From positions 1,054,001 to 1,118,000 of the forward strand of contig OX465114.1 of assembly GCA_949987565.1 (NCBI GenBank): a stretch of 64,000 bases of DNA, read 5' to 3'. Position numbers and translations under genes: made by a program. How positions within the stretch are numbered: the stretch's first letter is position 1; every line of letters starts with the position of its first letter. The notes under the pieces are model-generated. The model saw only the letters and a program-made list of their open reading frames with translations. It made no database searches and was not told where the DNA came from. Shown one piece after another: positions 40,801-53,527 of the stretch. Source of the DNA: Luidia sarsii (Eukaryota > Echinodermata > Asteroidea > Paxillosida > Luidiidae).

Positions 40801-41920
40801 TTCCAGGGAAAGGCAACGACCCTTCATCTGTCTGAGTGTCAACTGTGTATTCATACGAGTACACGTTAACTCGCTGGCTTTGGAGGTGATAGGCAGAGAT
40901 ATATTCCTTGCGTGTTCATATCGTAATACATTTTAGGTTTTGATGCTTGAAACTTGGCATGAAAGTAGCTCTGGGATTCATCCAGTGGCCTGAGTCAAAA
41001 CATCTGAATTCGGATTCTATTCAAACATTTTCAGGAGAAGGGAGCGACCCTACCTCTTTCTCTGAGCTGCCATTGTCCAGTCGCTGGCATAATGTTCGAC
41101 GGCAGAGAGTGACTGAGCAGAAAGATAGGGTTTGGAAATTAATATCTCAATAAATATTATGCTGACGACATTCAAATTTGCCCTAGGAAGAGGCCTTGGA
41201 TTCTTCTAACAAGAAGTGTTAAAGTTACTGAGTTTGGAGAACATTTCTTTTGATGGTTTTCCAGGGAAAGGCAACGACCCTTCATCTGTCTGAGTGTCAA
41301 CTGTGTATTCATACGAGTACACCTTAACTCGCTGGCTTTGGAGGTGATAGGCAGAGATATATTCCTTGCGTGTTCATATCGTAATATAATTTAGGTTTTG
41401 ATGCTTGAAACTTGGCATGAAAGTAGCCCTGGGATTCCTCCAGTGGCCTGAGTCAAAACATCTGAATTCGGAGTCAATTTCTATTCAAACATTTCCAGGA
41501 GAAGGGAGCGACCCTTACTGTTTCTCTGAGCTGCCATTGTCCAGTCGCTGGCATAATTGTCGACGGCAGAGAGTGACTGAGCAGAAAGATAGGGTTTGAA
41601 AATTAATATCTCATTAACTAAGATGCTGACGACATTCAAATTTGTCCTAGGAAGAGGCCTAGGGTTCTTCTAACAACAGGTGTTAAAGTTACTGAGTTTG
41701 GAGAACATTTCTTTTGATGGTTTTCCAGGGAAAGGCAACGACCTTTCATCTGTCTGAGTGTCAACTGTGTATTCATACGAGCGGACGTTGATTCGCAGAT
41801 TTTGCAGGTGATTGGCAGAGATATATTCCTTGCGTGTTCATATCGTTTTACATTTTAGGTTTTGATTCTTGAAACTTGGCTTGAAAGTAGCCCTAGGATT
41901 CCTCCAGTGGCCTGAGTCAA
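31760..41920. repeat. 6-monomer higher-order repeat, 2,776 bp, ~3.7 copies
   Basis: The unit recurs at exactly 2,776 bp: one internal site lies at 33,966, 36,742 and 39,518, another at 32,619, 35,395, 38,171 and 40,947. Six monomers of 464 would be 2,784 bp. The missing 8 bp is explained by fixed deletions: 1 bp in gagtcatttct, 1 bp in gagctccattg, and 6 bp in cggattctattc. Few differences separate the copies, for example cccttactg against cccta-actg and an occasional taagtttgg. A further partial copy of the same arrangement appears at about 44,600-46,900. Confidence 0.9.
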
Positions 41921-42299
41921 AACATCTGAATTCGGAGTCAATTTCTATTCAAACATTTTCAGGAGAAGGGAGCGACCCTACCTGTTTCTCTGAGCTGCCA
42001 TTGTCCAGTCGCTGGCATAATGTTCGACGGCAGAGAGTGACTGAGCAGAAAGATAGGGTTTGGAAATTAATATCTCAATAAATATTATGCTGACGACATT
42101 CAAATTTGCCCTAGGAAGAGGCCTTGGATTCTTCTAACAAGAAGTGTTAAAGTTACTGAGTTTGGAGAACATTTCTTTTGATGGTTTTCCAGGGAAAGGC
42201 AACGACCCTTCATCTGTCTGAGTGTCAACTGTGTATTCATACGAGTACACCTTAACTCGCTGGCTTTGGAGGTGATAGGCAGAGATATATTCCTTGCGT

Positions 42300-45200
42300 G
42301 TTCATATCGTAATATAATTTAGGTTTTGATGCTTGAAACTTGGCATGAAAGTAGCCCTGGGATTCCTCCAGTGGCCTGAGTCAAAACATCTGAATTCGGA
42401 GTCAATTTCTATTCAAACATTTCCAGGAGAAGGGAGCGACCCTAACTGTTTCTCTGAGCTGCCATTGTCCAGTCGCTGGCATAATTGTCGACGGCAGAGA
42501 GTGCCTGAGCAGAAAGATAGGGTTTGAAAATTAATATCTCATTAACTAAGATGCTGACGACATTCAAATTTGTCCTAGGAAGAGGCCTAGGGTTTTTCTA
42601 ACAACAGGTGTTAAAGTTACTAAGTTTGGAGAACATTTCTTTTGATGGTTTTCCAGGGAAAGGCAACGATCCTTCATCTGTCTGTGTGTCAACTGTGTAT
42701 TCATACGAGTACACGTTAACTCGCTGGCTTTGGAGGTGATAGGCAGATATATATTTCTTGCGTGTTCATATCGTAATACATTTTAGGTTTTGATGCTTGA
42801 AACTTGGCATGAAAGTAGCCCTGGGATTCCTCCAGTGGCCTGAGTCAAAACATCTGAATTCGGAGTCAATTTCTATTCAAACATTTTCAGGAGAAGGGAG
42901 CGACCCTACCTGTTTCTCTGAGCTGCCATTGTCCAGTCGCTGGCATAATTGTCGACGGCAGAGAGTGACTGAGCAGAAAGATAGGGTTTGAAAATTAATA
43001 TCTCATTAACTAAGATGCTGACGACATTCAAATTTGTCCTAGGAAGAGGCCTAGGGTTCTTCTAACAACAGGTGTTAAAGTTACTGAGTTTGGAGAACAT
43101 TTCTTTTGATGGTTTTCCAGGGAAAGGCAACGACCCTTCATCTGTCTGAGTGTCAACTGTGTATTCATACGAGTACACGTTAACTCGCTGACTTTGGAGG
43201 TGATAGGCAGAGATATATTCCTTGCGTGTTCATATCGTAATACATTTTAGGTTTTGATGCTTGAAACTTGGCATGAAAGTAGCCCTAGGATTCCTCCAGT
43301 GGCCTGAGTCAAAACATCTGAATTCGGAGGCAATTTCTATTCAAACATTTGCAGGAGAAGGGAGCGACCCTACCTGTTTCTCTGAGCTGCCATTGTCCAG
43401 TCGCTGGCATAATGGTCGACGGCAGAGAGTGACTGAGCAGAAAGATAGGGTTTGAAAATTAATATCTCATTAACTAAGATCCTGACGACATTCAAATTTG
43501 TCCTAGGAAGAGGCCTAGGGTTCTTCTAACAACAGGTGTTAAAGTTACTGAGTTTGGAGAACATTTCTTTTGATGGTTTTCCAGGGAAACGCAACGACCC
43601 TTCATCTGTCTGAGTGTCAACTGTGTATTCATACGAGTAGACGTTAACTCGCTGGCTTTGGAGGTGATAGGCAGAGATATATTCCTTGCGTGTTCATATC
43701 GTAATACATTTTAGGTTTTGATGCTTGAAACTTGGCATGAAAGTAGCCCTGGGATTCCTCCAGTGGCCTGAGTAAGAACATCTGGATTCGGAGTCAATTT
43801 CTATTCAAACATTTTCAGGAGAAGGGAGCGACTCTACCTGTTTCTCTGAGCTGCCATTGTCCAGTCGCTGGCATAATTGTCGACGGCAGAGAGTGACTGA
43901 GCAGAAAGATAGGGTTTGCAAATTAATATTTAATTAAATATGATGCTGACAAGATTCAAAGTTGCCCTAGGAAGAGGTCTAGGGTTCTTCTAACAACAGG
44001 TGTTAAAGTTACTGAGTTTGGAGAACATTTCTTTTGATGGTTTTCCAGGGAAAAGCAACGACCCTTCATCTGTCTGAGTGTCAACTGTGTATTCATACGA
44101 GCGGACGTTGATTCGCAGATTTTGCAGGTGATGGGCAGAGATATATTCCTTGCGTGTTCATATCGTAATACATTTTAGGTTTTGATGCTTGAAACTTGGC
44201 ATGAAAGTAGCCCTGGGATTCCTCCAGTGGCCTGAGTCAAAACATCTGAATTCGGAGTCAATTTCTATTCAAACATTTTCAGGAGAAGGGAGCGACCCTA
44301 CCTGTTTCTCTGAGCTGCCATTGTCCAGTCGCTGGCATTATGGTCGACGGCAGACAGTAACTGAGTAGGAAGATAGGGTTTGCAAATTAATATTTAATTA
44401 AATATGATGCTGACAAGATTCAAAGTTGCCCTAGGAAGAGGTCTAGGGTTCTTCTAACAACAGGTGTTAAAGTTACTGAGTTTGGAGAACATTTCTTTTG
44501 ATGGTTTTCCAGGGAAAGGCAACGACCCTTCATCTGTCTGAGTGTCAACTGTGTATTCATACGAGTACACGTTAACTCGCTGACTTTGGAGGTGATAGGC
44601 AGAGATATATTCCTTGCGTGTTCATATCGTATTACATTTTAGGTTTTCATCCTTGAAACTTGGCTTGAAAGTAGCCCTAGGATTCCTCGAATGGCCTGAG
44701 TCAAAACATCTGAATTCGGAGTCAATTTCTATTCAAACATTTTCAGGAGAAGGGAGCGACCCTACCTGTTTCTCTGAGCTGCCATCGTCCAGTCGCTGGC
44801 ATTATGGTCGATGGCAGACAGTAACTGAGTAGGAAGATAGGGTTTTCAAATTAGTAATTAATTAAATATGATGCTGACAAGATTCAAAGTTGCCCTAGGA
44901 AGAGGTCTAGGGTTCCTCTAACGACAAGTGTTAAAGTTACTGAGTTTGGAGAACATTTCTTTTGATGGTTTTCCAGGGAAAGGCAACGACCCTTCATCTG
45001 TCTGAGTGTCAACTGTGTATTCATACGAGTACACGTTAACTCGCTGGCTTTGGAGGTGATAGGCAGAGATATATTCCTTGCGTGTTCATATCGTAATACA
45101 TTTTAGGTTTTGATGCTTGAAACTTGGCATGAAAGTAGCCCTGGGATTCCTCCAGTGGCCTGATTAAAAACATCTGAATTCGGAGTCAATTTCTATTCAA

Positions 45201-47700
45201 ACATTTTCAGGAGAAGGGAGCGACCCTACCTGTTTCTCTGAGCTGCCATTGTCCAGTCGGTGGCATAATGGTCGACGGCAGAGAGTGACTGAGCAGAAAG
45301 ATACGGTTTGGAAATTAATATCTCATTAAATATTATGCTGACGACATTCAAATTTGTCCTAGGACGAGGCCTAGGATTCTTCTAACAAGAAGTGTTAAAG
45401 TTACTGAGTTTGGAGAACATTTCTTTTGATGGTTTTCCAGGGAAAGGCAACGACCCTTCATCTGTCTGAGTGTCAACTGTGTATTCATACGAGTATACGT
45501 TAACTCGCTGGCTTTGGAGGTGATAGGCAGAGATATATTCCTTGCGTGTTCATATCGTAATACATTTTAGGTTTTGATGCTTGAAACTTGGCACGAAAGT
45601 AGCCCTGGGATTCCTCCAATGGCCTGAGTCAAAACATCTGAATTCGGAGTCATTTCTATTCAAACATTTTCAGGAGAAGGGAGCAACCCTACCTGTTTCT
45701 GTGAGCTCCATTGTCCAGTCGCTGGAATTATGGTCGACGGCAGAGAGTGACTGAGCAGAAAGATAGGGTTTGCAAATTAATATCTCATTAAATATGATAC
45801 TGACGACATTCAAATTTGACCTAGGAAGAGGCCCAGGGTTCTTCTAACAAGAAGTGTTAAAGTTACTGAGTTTGGAGAACATTTCTTTTGATGGTTTTCC
45901 AGGGAAAGGCAACGACCCTTCATCTGTCTGAGTGTCAACTGTGTATTCATACGAGTACACGTTAACTCGCTGGCTTTGGAGGTGATAGGCAGAGATATAT
46001 TCCTTGCGTGTTCATATCGTAATACATTTTAGGTTTTGATGCTTGAAACTTGGCATGAAAGTAGCTCTGGGATTCATCCAGTGGCCTGAGTCAAAACATC
46101 TGAATTCGGATTCTATTCAAACATTTTCAGGAGAAGGGAGCGACCCTACCTGTTTCTCTGAGCTGCCATTGTCCAGTCGCTGGCATAATGTTCGACGGCA
46201 GAGAGTGACTGAGCAGAAAGATAGGGTTTGGAAATTAATATCTCAATAAATATTATGCTGACGACATTCAAATTTGCCCTAGGAAGAGGCCTTGGATTCT
46301 TCTAACAAGAAGTGTTAAAGTTACTGAGTTTGGAGAACATTTCTTTTGATGGTTTTCCAGGGAAAGGCAACGACCCTTCATCTGTCTGAGTGTCAACTGT
46401 GTATTCATACGAGTACACCTTAACTCCCTGGCTTTGGAGGTGATAGGCAGAGATATATTCCTTGCGTGTTCATATCGTAATATAATTTAGGTTTTGATGC
46501 TTGAAACTTGGCATGAAAGTAGCCCTGGGATTCCTCCAGTGGCCTGAGTCAAAACATCTGAATTCGGAGTCAATTTCTATTCAAACATTTCCAGGAGAAG
46601 GGAGCGACCCTAACTGTTTCTCTGAGCTGCCATTGTCCAGTCGCTGGCATAATTGTCGACGGCAGAGAGTGACTGAGCAGAAAGATAGGGTTTGAAAATT
46701 AATATCTCATTAACTAAGATGCTGACGACATTCAAATTTGTCCTAGGAAGAGGCCTAGGGTTCTTCTAACAACAGGTGTTAAAGTTACTAAGTTTGGAGA
46801 ACATTTCTTTTGATGGTTTTCCAGGGAAAGGCAACGACCCTTCATCTGTCTGAGTGTCAACTGTGTATTCATACGAGTACACGTTAACTCGCTGGCTTTG
46901 GAGGTGATAGGCAGATATATATTTCTTGCGTGTTCATATCGTAATACATTTTAGGTTTTGATGCTTGAAACTTGGCATGAAAGTAGCCCTGGGATTCCTC
47001 CAGTGGCCTGAGTCAAAACATCTGAATTCGGAGTCAATTTCTATTCAAACATTTTCAGGAGAAGGGAGCGACCCTACCTGTTTCTCTGAGCTGCCATTGT
47101 CCAGTCGCTGGCATAATTGTCGACGGCAGAGAGTGACTGAGCAGAAAGATAGGGTTTGAAAATTAATATCTCATTAACTAAGATGCTGACGACATTCAAA
47201 TTTGTCCTAGGAAGAGGCCTAGGGTTCTTCTAACAACAGTTGTTAAAGTTACTGAGTTTGGAGAACATTTCTTTTGATGGTTTTCCAGGGAAAGGCAACG
47301 ACCCTTCATCTGTCTGAGTGTCAACTGTGTATTCATACGAGTACACGTTAACTCGCTGACTTTGGAGGTGATAGGCAGAGATATATTCCTTGCGTGTTCA
47401 TATCGTAATACATTTTAGGTTTTGATGCTTGAAACTTGGCATGAAAGTAGCCCTAGGATTCCTCCAGTGGCCTGAGTCAAAACATCTGAATTCGGAGGCA
47501 ATTTCTATTCAAACATTTGCAGGAGAAGGGAGCGACCCTACCTGTTTCTCTGAGCTGCCATTGTCCAGTCGCTGGCATAATGGTCGACGGCAGAGAGTGA
47601 CTGAGCAGAAAGATAGGGTTTGAAAATTAATATCTCATTAACTAAGATGCTGACGACATTCAAATTTGTCCTAGGAAGAGGCCTAGGGTTCTTCTAACAA
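42300..47700. repeat. Rearranged satellite sector with 4,168-bp duplication
   Basis: Three consecutive monomers starting at 42,333, 42,797 and 43,261 recur at 46,501, 46,965 and 47,429, an offset of 4,168 bp (nine monomers minus 8 bp). They share private variants such as gcagatatatatttcttgcg (near 42,744 and 46,912) and ggaggcaatttc with acatttgcagg (43,328 and 47,496). Between them lies a partial 2,776-bp HOR copy. The sector is therefore a mosaic made by unequal exchange between HOR copies. Confidence 0.75.
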
Positions 47701-47759
47701 CAGGTGTTAAAGTTACTGAGTTTGGAGAACATTTCTTTTGATGGTTTTCCAGGGAAAGG

Positions 47760-50700
47760 CAACGACCCTTCATCTGTCCGAGTGTCAACTGTGTATTCAT
47801 ACGAGTACGCGTTAACTCGCTGGCTTTGGAGGTGATAGGCAGAGATATATTCCTTGCGTGTTCATATCGTAATACATTTTAGGTTTTGATGCTTGAAACT
47901 TGACATGAAAGTAAACCTAGGATTCCTCCAGTGGCCTGAGTCAAAACATCTGAATTCGGAGGCAATTTCTATTCAAACATTTTCAGGAGAAGGGAGCGAC
48001 CCTACCTGTTTCTCTGAGCTGCCATTGTCCAGTCGCTGGCATAATGGTCGACGGCAGAGAGTGACTGAGCAGAAAGATAGGGTTTGGAAATTAATATCTC
48101 AATAAATATTATGCTGACGAAGTTCAAATTTGCCCTAGGAAGAGGCCTTGGATTCTTCTAACAAGAAGTGTTAAAGTTACTGAGTTTGGAGAACATTTCT
48201 TTTGATGGTTTTCCAGCGAAAGGCAACGACCCTTCATCTGTCTGAGTGTCAACTGTGTATTCATACGAGTAGACGTTAACTCGCTGGCTTTGGAGGTGAT
48301 AGGCAGAGATAAATTCCTTGCGTGTTCATATCGTAATACATTTTAGGTTTTGATGCTTGAAACTTGGCATGAAAGTAGCCCTGGGATTTCTCCAGTGGCC
48401 TGAGTCAAAACATCTGAATTCGGAGTCAATTTCTATTCAAACATTTTCAGGAGAAGGGAGCGACCCTACCTGTTTCTCTGAGCTGCCATTGTCCAGTCGC
48501 TGGCATAATTGTCGACGGCAGAGAGTGACTGAGCAGAAAGATAGGGTTTGCAAATTAATATTTAATTAAATATGATGCTGACAAGATTCAAAGTTGCCCT
48601 AGGAAGAGGTCTAGGGTTCTTCTAACAACAGGTGTTAAAGTTACTGAGTTTGGAGAACATTTCTTTTGATGGTTTTCCAGGAAAAAGCAACGACCCTTCA
48701 TCTGTCTGAGTGTCAACTGTGTATTCATACGAGCGGACGTTGATTCGCAGATTTTGCAGGTGATGGGCAGAGATATATTCCTTGCGTGTTCATATCGTAA
48801 TACATTTTAGGTTTTGATGCTTGAAACTTGGCATGAAAGTAGCCCTGGGATTCCTCCAGTGGCCTGAGTCAAAACATCTGAATTCGGAGTCAATTTCTAT
48901 TCAAACATTTTCAGGAGAAGGGAGCGACCCTACCTGTTTCTCTGAGCTGCCATTGTCCAGTCGCTGGCATTATGGTCGACGGCAGACAGTAACTGAGTAG
49001 GAAGATAGGGTTTGCAAATTAACATTTAATTAAATATGATGCTGACAAGATTCAAAGTTGCCCTAGGAAGAGGTCTAGGGTTCTTCTAACAACAGGTGTT
49101 AAAGTTACTGAGTTTGGAGAACATTTCTTTTGATGGTTTTCCAGGGAAAGGCAACGACCCTTCATCTGTCTGAGTGTCAACTGTGTATTCATACGAGTAC
49201 ACGTTAACTCGCTGACTTTGGAGGTGATAGGCAGAGATATATTCCTTGCGTGTTCATATCGTAATACATTTTAGGTTTTCATGCTTGAAACTTGGCATGA
49301 AAGTAGCCCTGGGATTCCTCCAGTGGCCTGAGTAAAAACATCTGATTTCGGAGTCAATTTCTATTCAAACATTTTCAGGAGAAGGGAGCGACCCTACCTG
49401 TTTCTCTGAGCTGCCATTGTCCAGTCGCTGGCATAATGGTCGACGGCAGAGAGTGACTGAGCAAAAAGATAGGGTTTGGAAATTAATATCTCACTAAATA
49501 TTATGCTGACGACATTCAAATTTGTCCTAGGAAGAGGCCTAGGATTCTTCTAACAAGAAGTGTTAAAGTTACTGAGTTTGGAGAACATTTCTTTTGATGG
49601 GTTTCCAGGGAAAGGCAACGACCCTTCATCTGTCTGAGTGTCAACTGTGTATTCATACGAGTACGCGTTAACTCGCTGGCTTTGGAGGTGATAGGCAGAG
49701 ATATATTCCTTGCGTGTTCATATCTAATTACATTTTAGGTTTTCATCCTTGAAACTTGGCTTAAAAGTAGCCCTAGGATTCCTCGAATGGCCTGAGTCAA
49801 AACATCTGAATTCGGAGTCAATTTCTATTCAAACATTTGCAGGAGAAGGGAGCGACCCTACCTGTTTCTCTGAGCTGCCATTGTCCAGTCGCTGGCATTA
49901 TGGTCGACGGCAGACAGTAACTGAGTAGGAAGATAGGGTTTGCAAATTAATATTTAATTAAATATGATGCTGACAAGATTCAAAGTTGCCCTAGGAAGAG
50001 GTCTAGGGTTCTTCTAACAACAGGTGTTAAAGTTACTGAGTTTGGAGAACATTTCTTTTGATGGTTTTCCAGGGAAAGGCAACGACCCTTCATCTGTCTG
50101 AGTGTCAACTGTGTATTCATACGAGTACACGTTAACTCGCTGACTTTGGAGGTGATAGGCAGAGATATATTCCTTGCGTGTTCATATCGTAATACATTTT
50201 AGGTTTTGATGCTTGAAACTTGGCATGAAAGTAGCCCTGGGATTCCTCCAGTGGCCTGAGTCAAAACATCTGATTTCGGAGTCAATTTCTATTCAAACAT
50301 TTTCAGGAGAAGGGAGCGACCCTACCTGTTTCTCTGAGCTGCCATTGTCCAGTCGCTGGCATAATGGTCGACGGCAGAGAGTGACTGAGCAGAAAGATAG
50401 GGTTTGGAAATTAATATCTCACTAAATATTATGCTGACGACATTCAAATTTGTCCTAGGAAGAGGCCTAGGATTCTTCTAACAAGAAGTGTTAAAGTTAC
50501 TGAGTTTGGAGAACATTTCTTTTGATGGGTTTCCAGGGAAAGGCAACGACCCTTCATCTGTCTGAGTGTCAACTGTGTATTCATACGAGTACGCGTTAAC
50601 TCGCTGGCTTTGGAGGTGATAGGCAGAGATATATTCCTTGCGTGTTCATATCTAATTACATTTTAGGTTTTCATCCTTGAAACTTGGCTTAAAAGTAGCC

Positions 50701-52392
50701 CTAGGATTCCTCGAATGGCCTGAGTCAAAACATCTGAATTCGGAGTCAATTTCTATTCAAACATTTTCAGGAGAAGGGAGCGACCCTACCTTTTTCTCTG
50801 AGCTGCCATCGTCCAGTCGCTGGCATTATGGTCGACGGCAGACAGTAACTGAGTAGGAAGATAGGGTTTGCAAATTAATATTTAATTAAATATGATGCTG
50901 ACAAGATTCAAAGTTGCCCTAGGAAGAGGTCTAGGGTTCTTCTAACAACAGGTGTTAAAGTTACTGAGTTTGGAGAACATTTCTTTTGATGGTTTTCCAG
51001 GGAAAGGCAACGACCCTTCATCTGTCTGAGTGTCAACTGTGTATTCATACGAGTACGCGTTAACTCGCTGGCTTTGGAGGTGATAGGCAGAGATATATTC
51101 CATGCGTGTTCATATCGTAATACATTTTAGGTTTTGATGCTTGAAACTTGACATGAAAGTAAACCTAGGATTCCTCCAGTGGCCTGAGTCAAAACATCTG
51201 AATTCGGAGGCAATTTCTATTCAAACATTTTCAGGAGAAGGGAGCGACCCTACCTGTTTCTCTGAGCTGCCATTGTCCAGTCGCTGGCATAATGGTCGAC
51301 GGCAGAGAGTGACTGAGCAGAAAGATAGGGTTTGGAAATTAATATCTCAATAAATATTATGCTGACGAAATTCAAATTTGCCCTAGGAAGAGGCCTTGGA
51401 TTCTTCTAACAAGAAGTGTTAAAGTTACTGAGTTTGGAGAACATTTCTTTTGATGGTTTTCCAGGGAAAGGCAACGACCCTTCATCTGTCTGAGTGTCAA
51501 CTGTGTATTCATACGAGTAGACGTTAACTCGCTGGCTTTGGAGGTGATAGGCAGAGATAAATTCCTTGCGTGTTCATATCGTAATACATTTTAGGTTTTG
51601 ATGCTTGAAACTTGGCATGAAAGTAGCCCTGGGATTCCTTCAGTGGCCTGAGTCAAAACATCTGAATTCGGAGTCAATTTCTATTCAAACATTTTCAGGA
51701 GAAGGGAGCGACCCTACCTGTTTCTCTGAGCTGCCATTGTCCAGTCGCTGGCATAATTGTCGACGGCAGAGAGTGACTAAGCAGAAAGATAGGGTTTGCA
51801 AATTAATATTTAATTAAATATGATGCTGACAAGATTCAAAGTTGCCCTAGGAAGAGGTCTAGGGTTCTTCTAACAACAGGTGTTAAAGTTACTGAGTTTG
51901 GAGAACATTTTTTTTGATGGTTTTCCAGGGAAAAGCAACGACCCTTCATCTGTCTGAGTGTCAACTGTGTATTCATACGAGTACACGTTAACTCGCTGAC
52001 TTTGGAGGTGATAGGCAGAGATATATTCCTTGCGTGTTCATATCGTAATACATTTTAGGTTTTGATTCTTGAAACTTGGCTTGAAAGTAGCCCTAGGATT
52101 CCTCGAATGGCCTGAGTGAAAACATCTGAATTCGAGATCAATTTCTATTCAAACATTTTCAGGAGAAGGGAGCGACCCTACCTGTTTCTCTGAGCTGCCA
52201 TTGTCCAGTCGCTGGCATTATGGTCGACGGCAGAGAGTAACTGAGTAGGAAGATAGGGTTTGCAAATTAATATTTCATTAAATATGATGCGGACAAGATT
52301 CAAATTTGCCCTAAGAAGAGGTCTAGGGTTCCTCTAATGACAAGTGTTAAAGTTACTGAGTTTGGAGAACATTTCTTTTGATGGTTTTCCAC
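47760..52392. repeat. Distal satellite sector: 7-monomer and 2-monomer repeats
   Basis: Monomers at 47,893 and 48,357 (acttgacatgaaagtaaacc; gagataaattcc) recur at 51,141 and 51,605, an offset of 3,248 bp. Within this sector a two-monomer block is duplicated at 928 bp: ctgatttcgg occurs at 49,343 and 50,271, tcactaaatatt at 49,492 and 50,420, and gatgggtttcc at 49,597 and 50,525. Many monomers here carry atttaattaaatatgatgctgacaagattcaaag-type B halves (written in part), a subtype that also occurs at 33.7-44.9 kb. Confidence 0.8.
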
Positions 52393-52797
52393 GGAAAGGC
52401 AACGACCCTTCATCTGTCTGAGTGTCAACATACGAGCGGACGTTGATTCGCAGATTTTGCAGGTGATGGGCAGAGATATATTCCTTGCGTGTTCATATCG
52501 TTTTACAGTTTAGGTTTTGATTCTTGAAACTTGGCTTGAAAGTAGCACTAGGATTCCTCCAGTGGCCTGAGTCAAAACATCTGAATTCGGGGTCAATTTC
52601 TATTCAAACATTTTCAGGAGAAGGGAGCGACCCTACCTGTTTCTCTGAGCTGCCATTGTCCAGTCGCTGGCATAATGGTCGACGGCAGAGAGTGACTGAG
52701 TAAAAAGATGGGGTTTGCAAATTAATATTTCATTAAATATGATGCTGACGAGATTCAAATTTACCCTAGGAAGAGGCCTAGGGTTCCTTGAATGACA
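52393..52797. repeat. Last, truncated and degenerate satellite monomer
   Basis: The final copy starts normally but has a 9-bp deletion (gtgtcaacatacgag lacks tgtgtattc), private substitutions (ttacagttt, tagcacta, cggggtc, taaaaagatgggg), and ends inside the B half after ggttccttgaatgacaa, where the sequence becomes C-rich and telomere-like. The monomer before it (about 51,929-52,392) is also unusually diverged (atttttttt, gagatcaattt, atgcggacaag, ctaagaag). This is the expected decay at an array edge, where unequal exchange no longer homogenises copies. Confidence 0.85.
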
Positions 52798-52918
52798 ACC
52801 CCAACCATGAAAGCCCAAACAGTAACCGAAAAAACACCAAAAACCCAAACCCTAAACATAAAACCGCAAACCCTTATCACCAATATTAAACCCTTACCAT
52901 TAACCCCCCCAAACCCTA
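52798..52918 (-). repeat. Degenerate C-rich telomere-like segment
   Basis: About 120 bp almost without G on the + strand, rich in aaccc, aaaccctaaac and cccttacc words. Read on the - strand it resembles decayed TTAGGG repeats (agggtttgggttt). It abuts the satellite on the left and, at a short hairpin (ccctat at 52,914-52,919 against ataggg at 52,926-52,931), switches to G-rich telomere repeat on the right. It may be one arm of an old inverted telomere-repeat block. Confidence 0.55.
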
Positions 52919-53522
52919 TCGATATATAGGGGTATGGGTTAGGGTTTTTGTAAGGGTAAGGGTTAGGGTTAGGGTTAGGTTTAGGGTTGGTGTATAAGGA
53001 AGGGTTAGGGTAAGGGTTAGGGTTAGGGTTAGGGTTAGGGTTAGGGTTTGGGTCTGGGTTAGGGTTAGGGTTAGGGTTAGGGTTAGGGTTAGGGTTAGGG
53101 TTAGGGTTAGGGTTAGGGTTAGGGTTAGGGTTAGTGTTAGGGTTAGGGTTAGGGTTAGTGTTAGGGTTAAGATTAGGGTTAGGGTTAGGGTTAGGGTTAG
53201 GGTTAGGGTTAGGGTTAGGGTTAGGGTTAGTGTTAGGGTTAAGATTAGGGTTAGGGTTAGGGTTAGGGTTAGGGTTAGTGTTAGGGTTAGGGTTAGGGTT
53301 AGGGTTAGGGTTAGGGTTAGGGTTAGGGTTAGGGTTAGGGTTAGGGTTAGGGTTAGGGTTAGGGTTAGGGTTAGGGTTAGGGTTAGGGTTAGGGTTAGGG
53401 TTAGGGTTAGGGTTAGGGTTAGGGTTAGGGTTAGGGTTAGGGTTAGGGTTAGGGTTAGGGTTAGGGTTAGGGTTAGGGTTAGGGTAAGGGTTAGGGTTAG
53501 GGTTGGGGTTAGGGTTAGGTTT
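52919..53522 (+). repeat. Interstitial telomeric repeat (TTAGGG)n
   Basis: About 600 bp of TTAGGG hexamers on the + strand. The first 120 bp are impure (gggtttttg, gtaaggg, ggttggtgtataagg, gggtctggg) and the rest is nearly pure apart from TTAGTG units at 53,131, 53,155, 53,227 and 53,275 and TTAAGA units at 53,167 and 53,239. G-rich-strand orientation means a chromosome end would lie to the right, yet more than 10 kb of other sequence follows, so this block is interstitial (or the assembly is joined here). The long Asn-Pro and Gly-Leu reading frames across it are products of the hexamer, not genes. Confidence 0.95.
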
Positions 53523-53527
53523 AACCT

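Larger units (their letters stand above)
1..52797. repeat. 464-bp satellite array, about 113-114 monomers
   Basis: A single head-to-tail satellite fills this interval. Taking the landmark ggaaaggcaacgaccc as monomer start, units begin at 1, 465, 929 and so on, and the last begins at 52,393, giving a 464-bp period with only small indels. The array is cut by the left window edge, so it is longer than seen. Every monomer shares fixed blocks (gtgttcatatcg, gaattcgg, gtcgacggcag, ggagaacatttctttt), while a few dozen positions define recurring monomer types that are reused in higher-order patterns. There is no open reading frame with a coding pattern and no resemblance to 5S rDNA or another RNA gene that I recognise. 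Size, homogeneity and HOR structure fit a centromeric, pericentromeric or subtelomeric satellite. The neighbouring telomere-like repeat favours a subtelomeric or rearranged location, but this is inference. Confidence 0.97.

Noticed and set aside
1..52797. CRISPR array or rDNA spacer
   Set aside because: The whole 464-bp unit repeats without short repeat plus unique spacer structure, and no rRNA-like sequence is present.
53134..53487. 117-codon Gly-Leu frame
   Set aside because: A direct translation of the TTAGGG hexamer.
52798..53522. Head-to-head telomere fusion
   Set aside because: The orientation is C-rich then G-rich on the + strand, opposite to a fusion of two chromosome ends.
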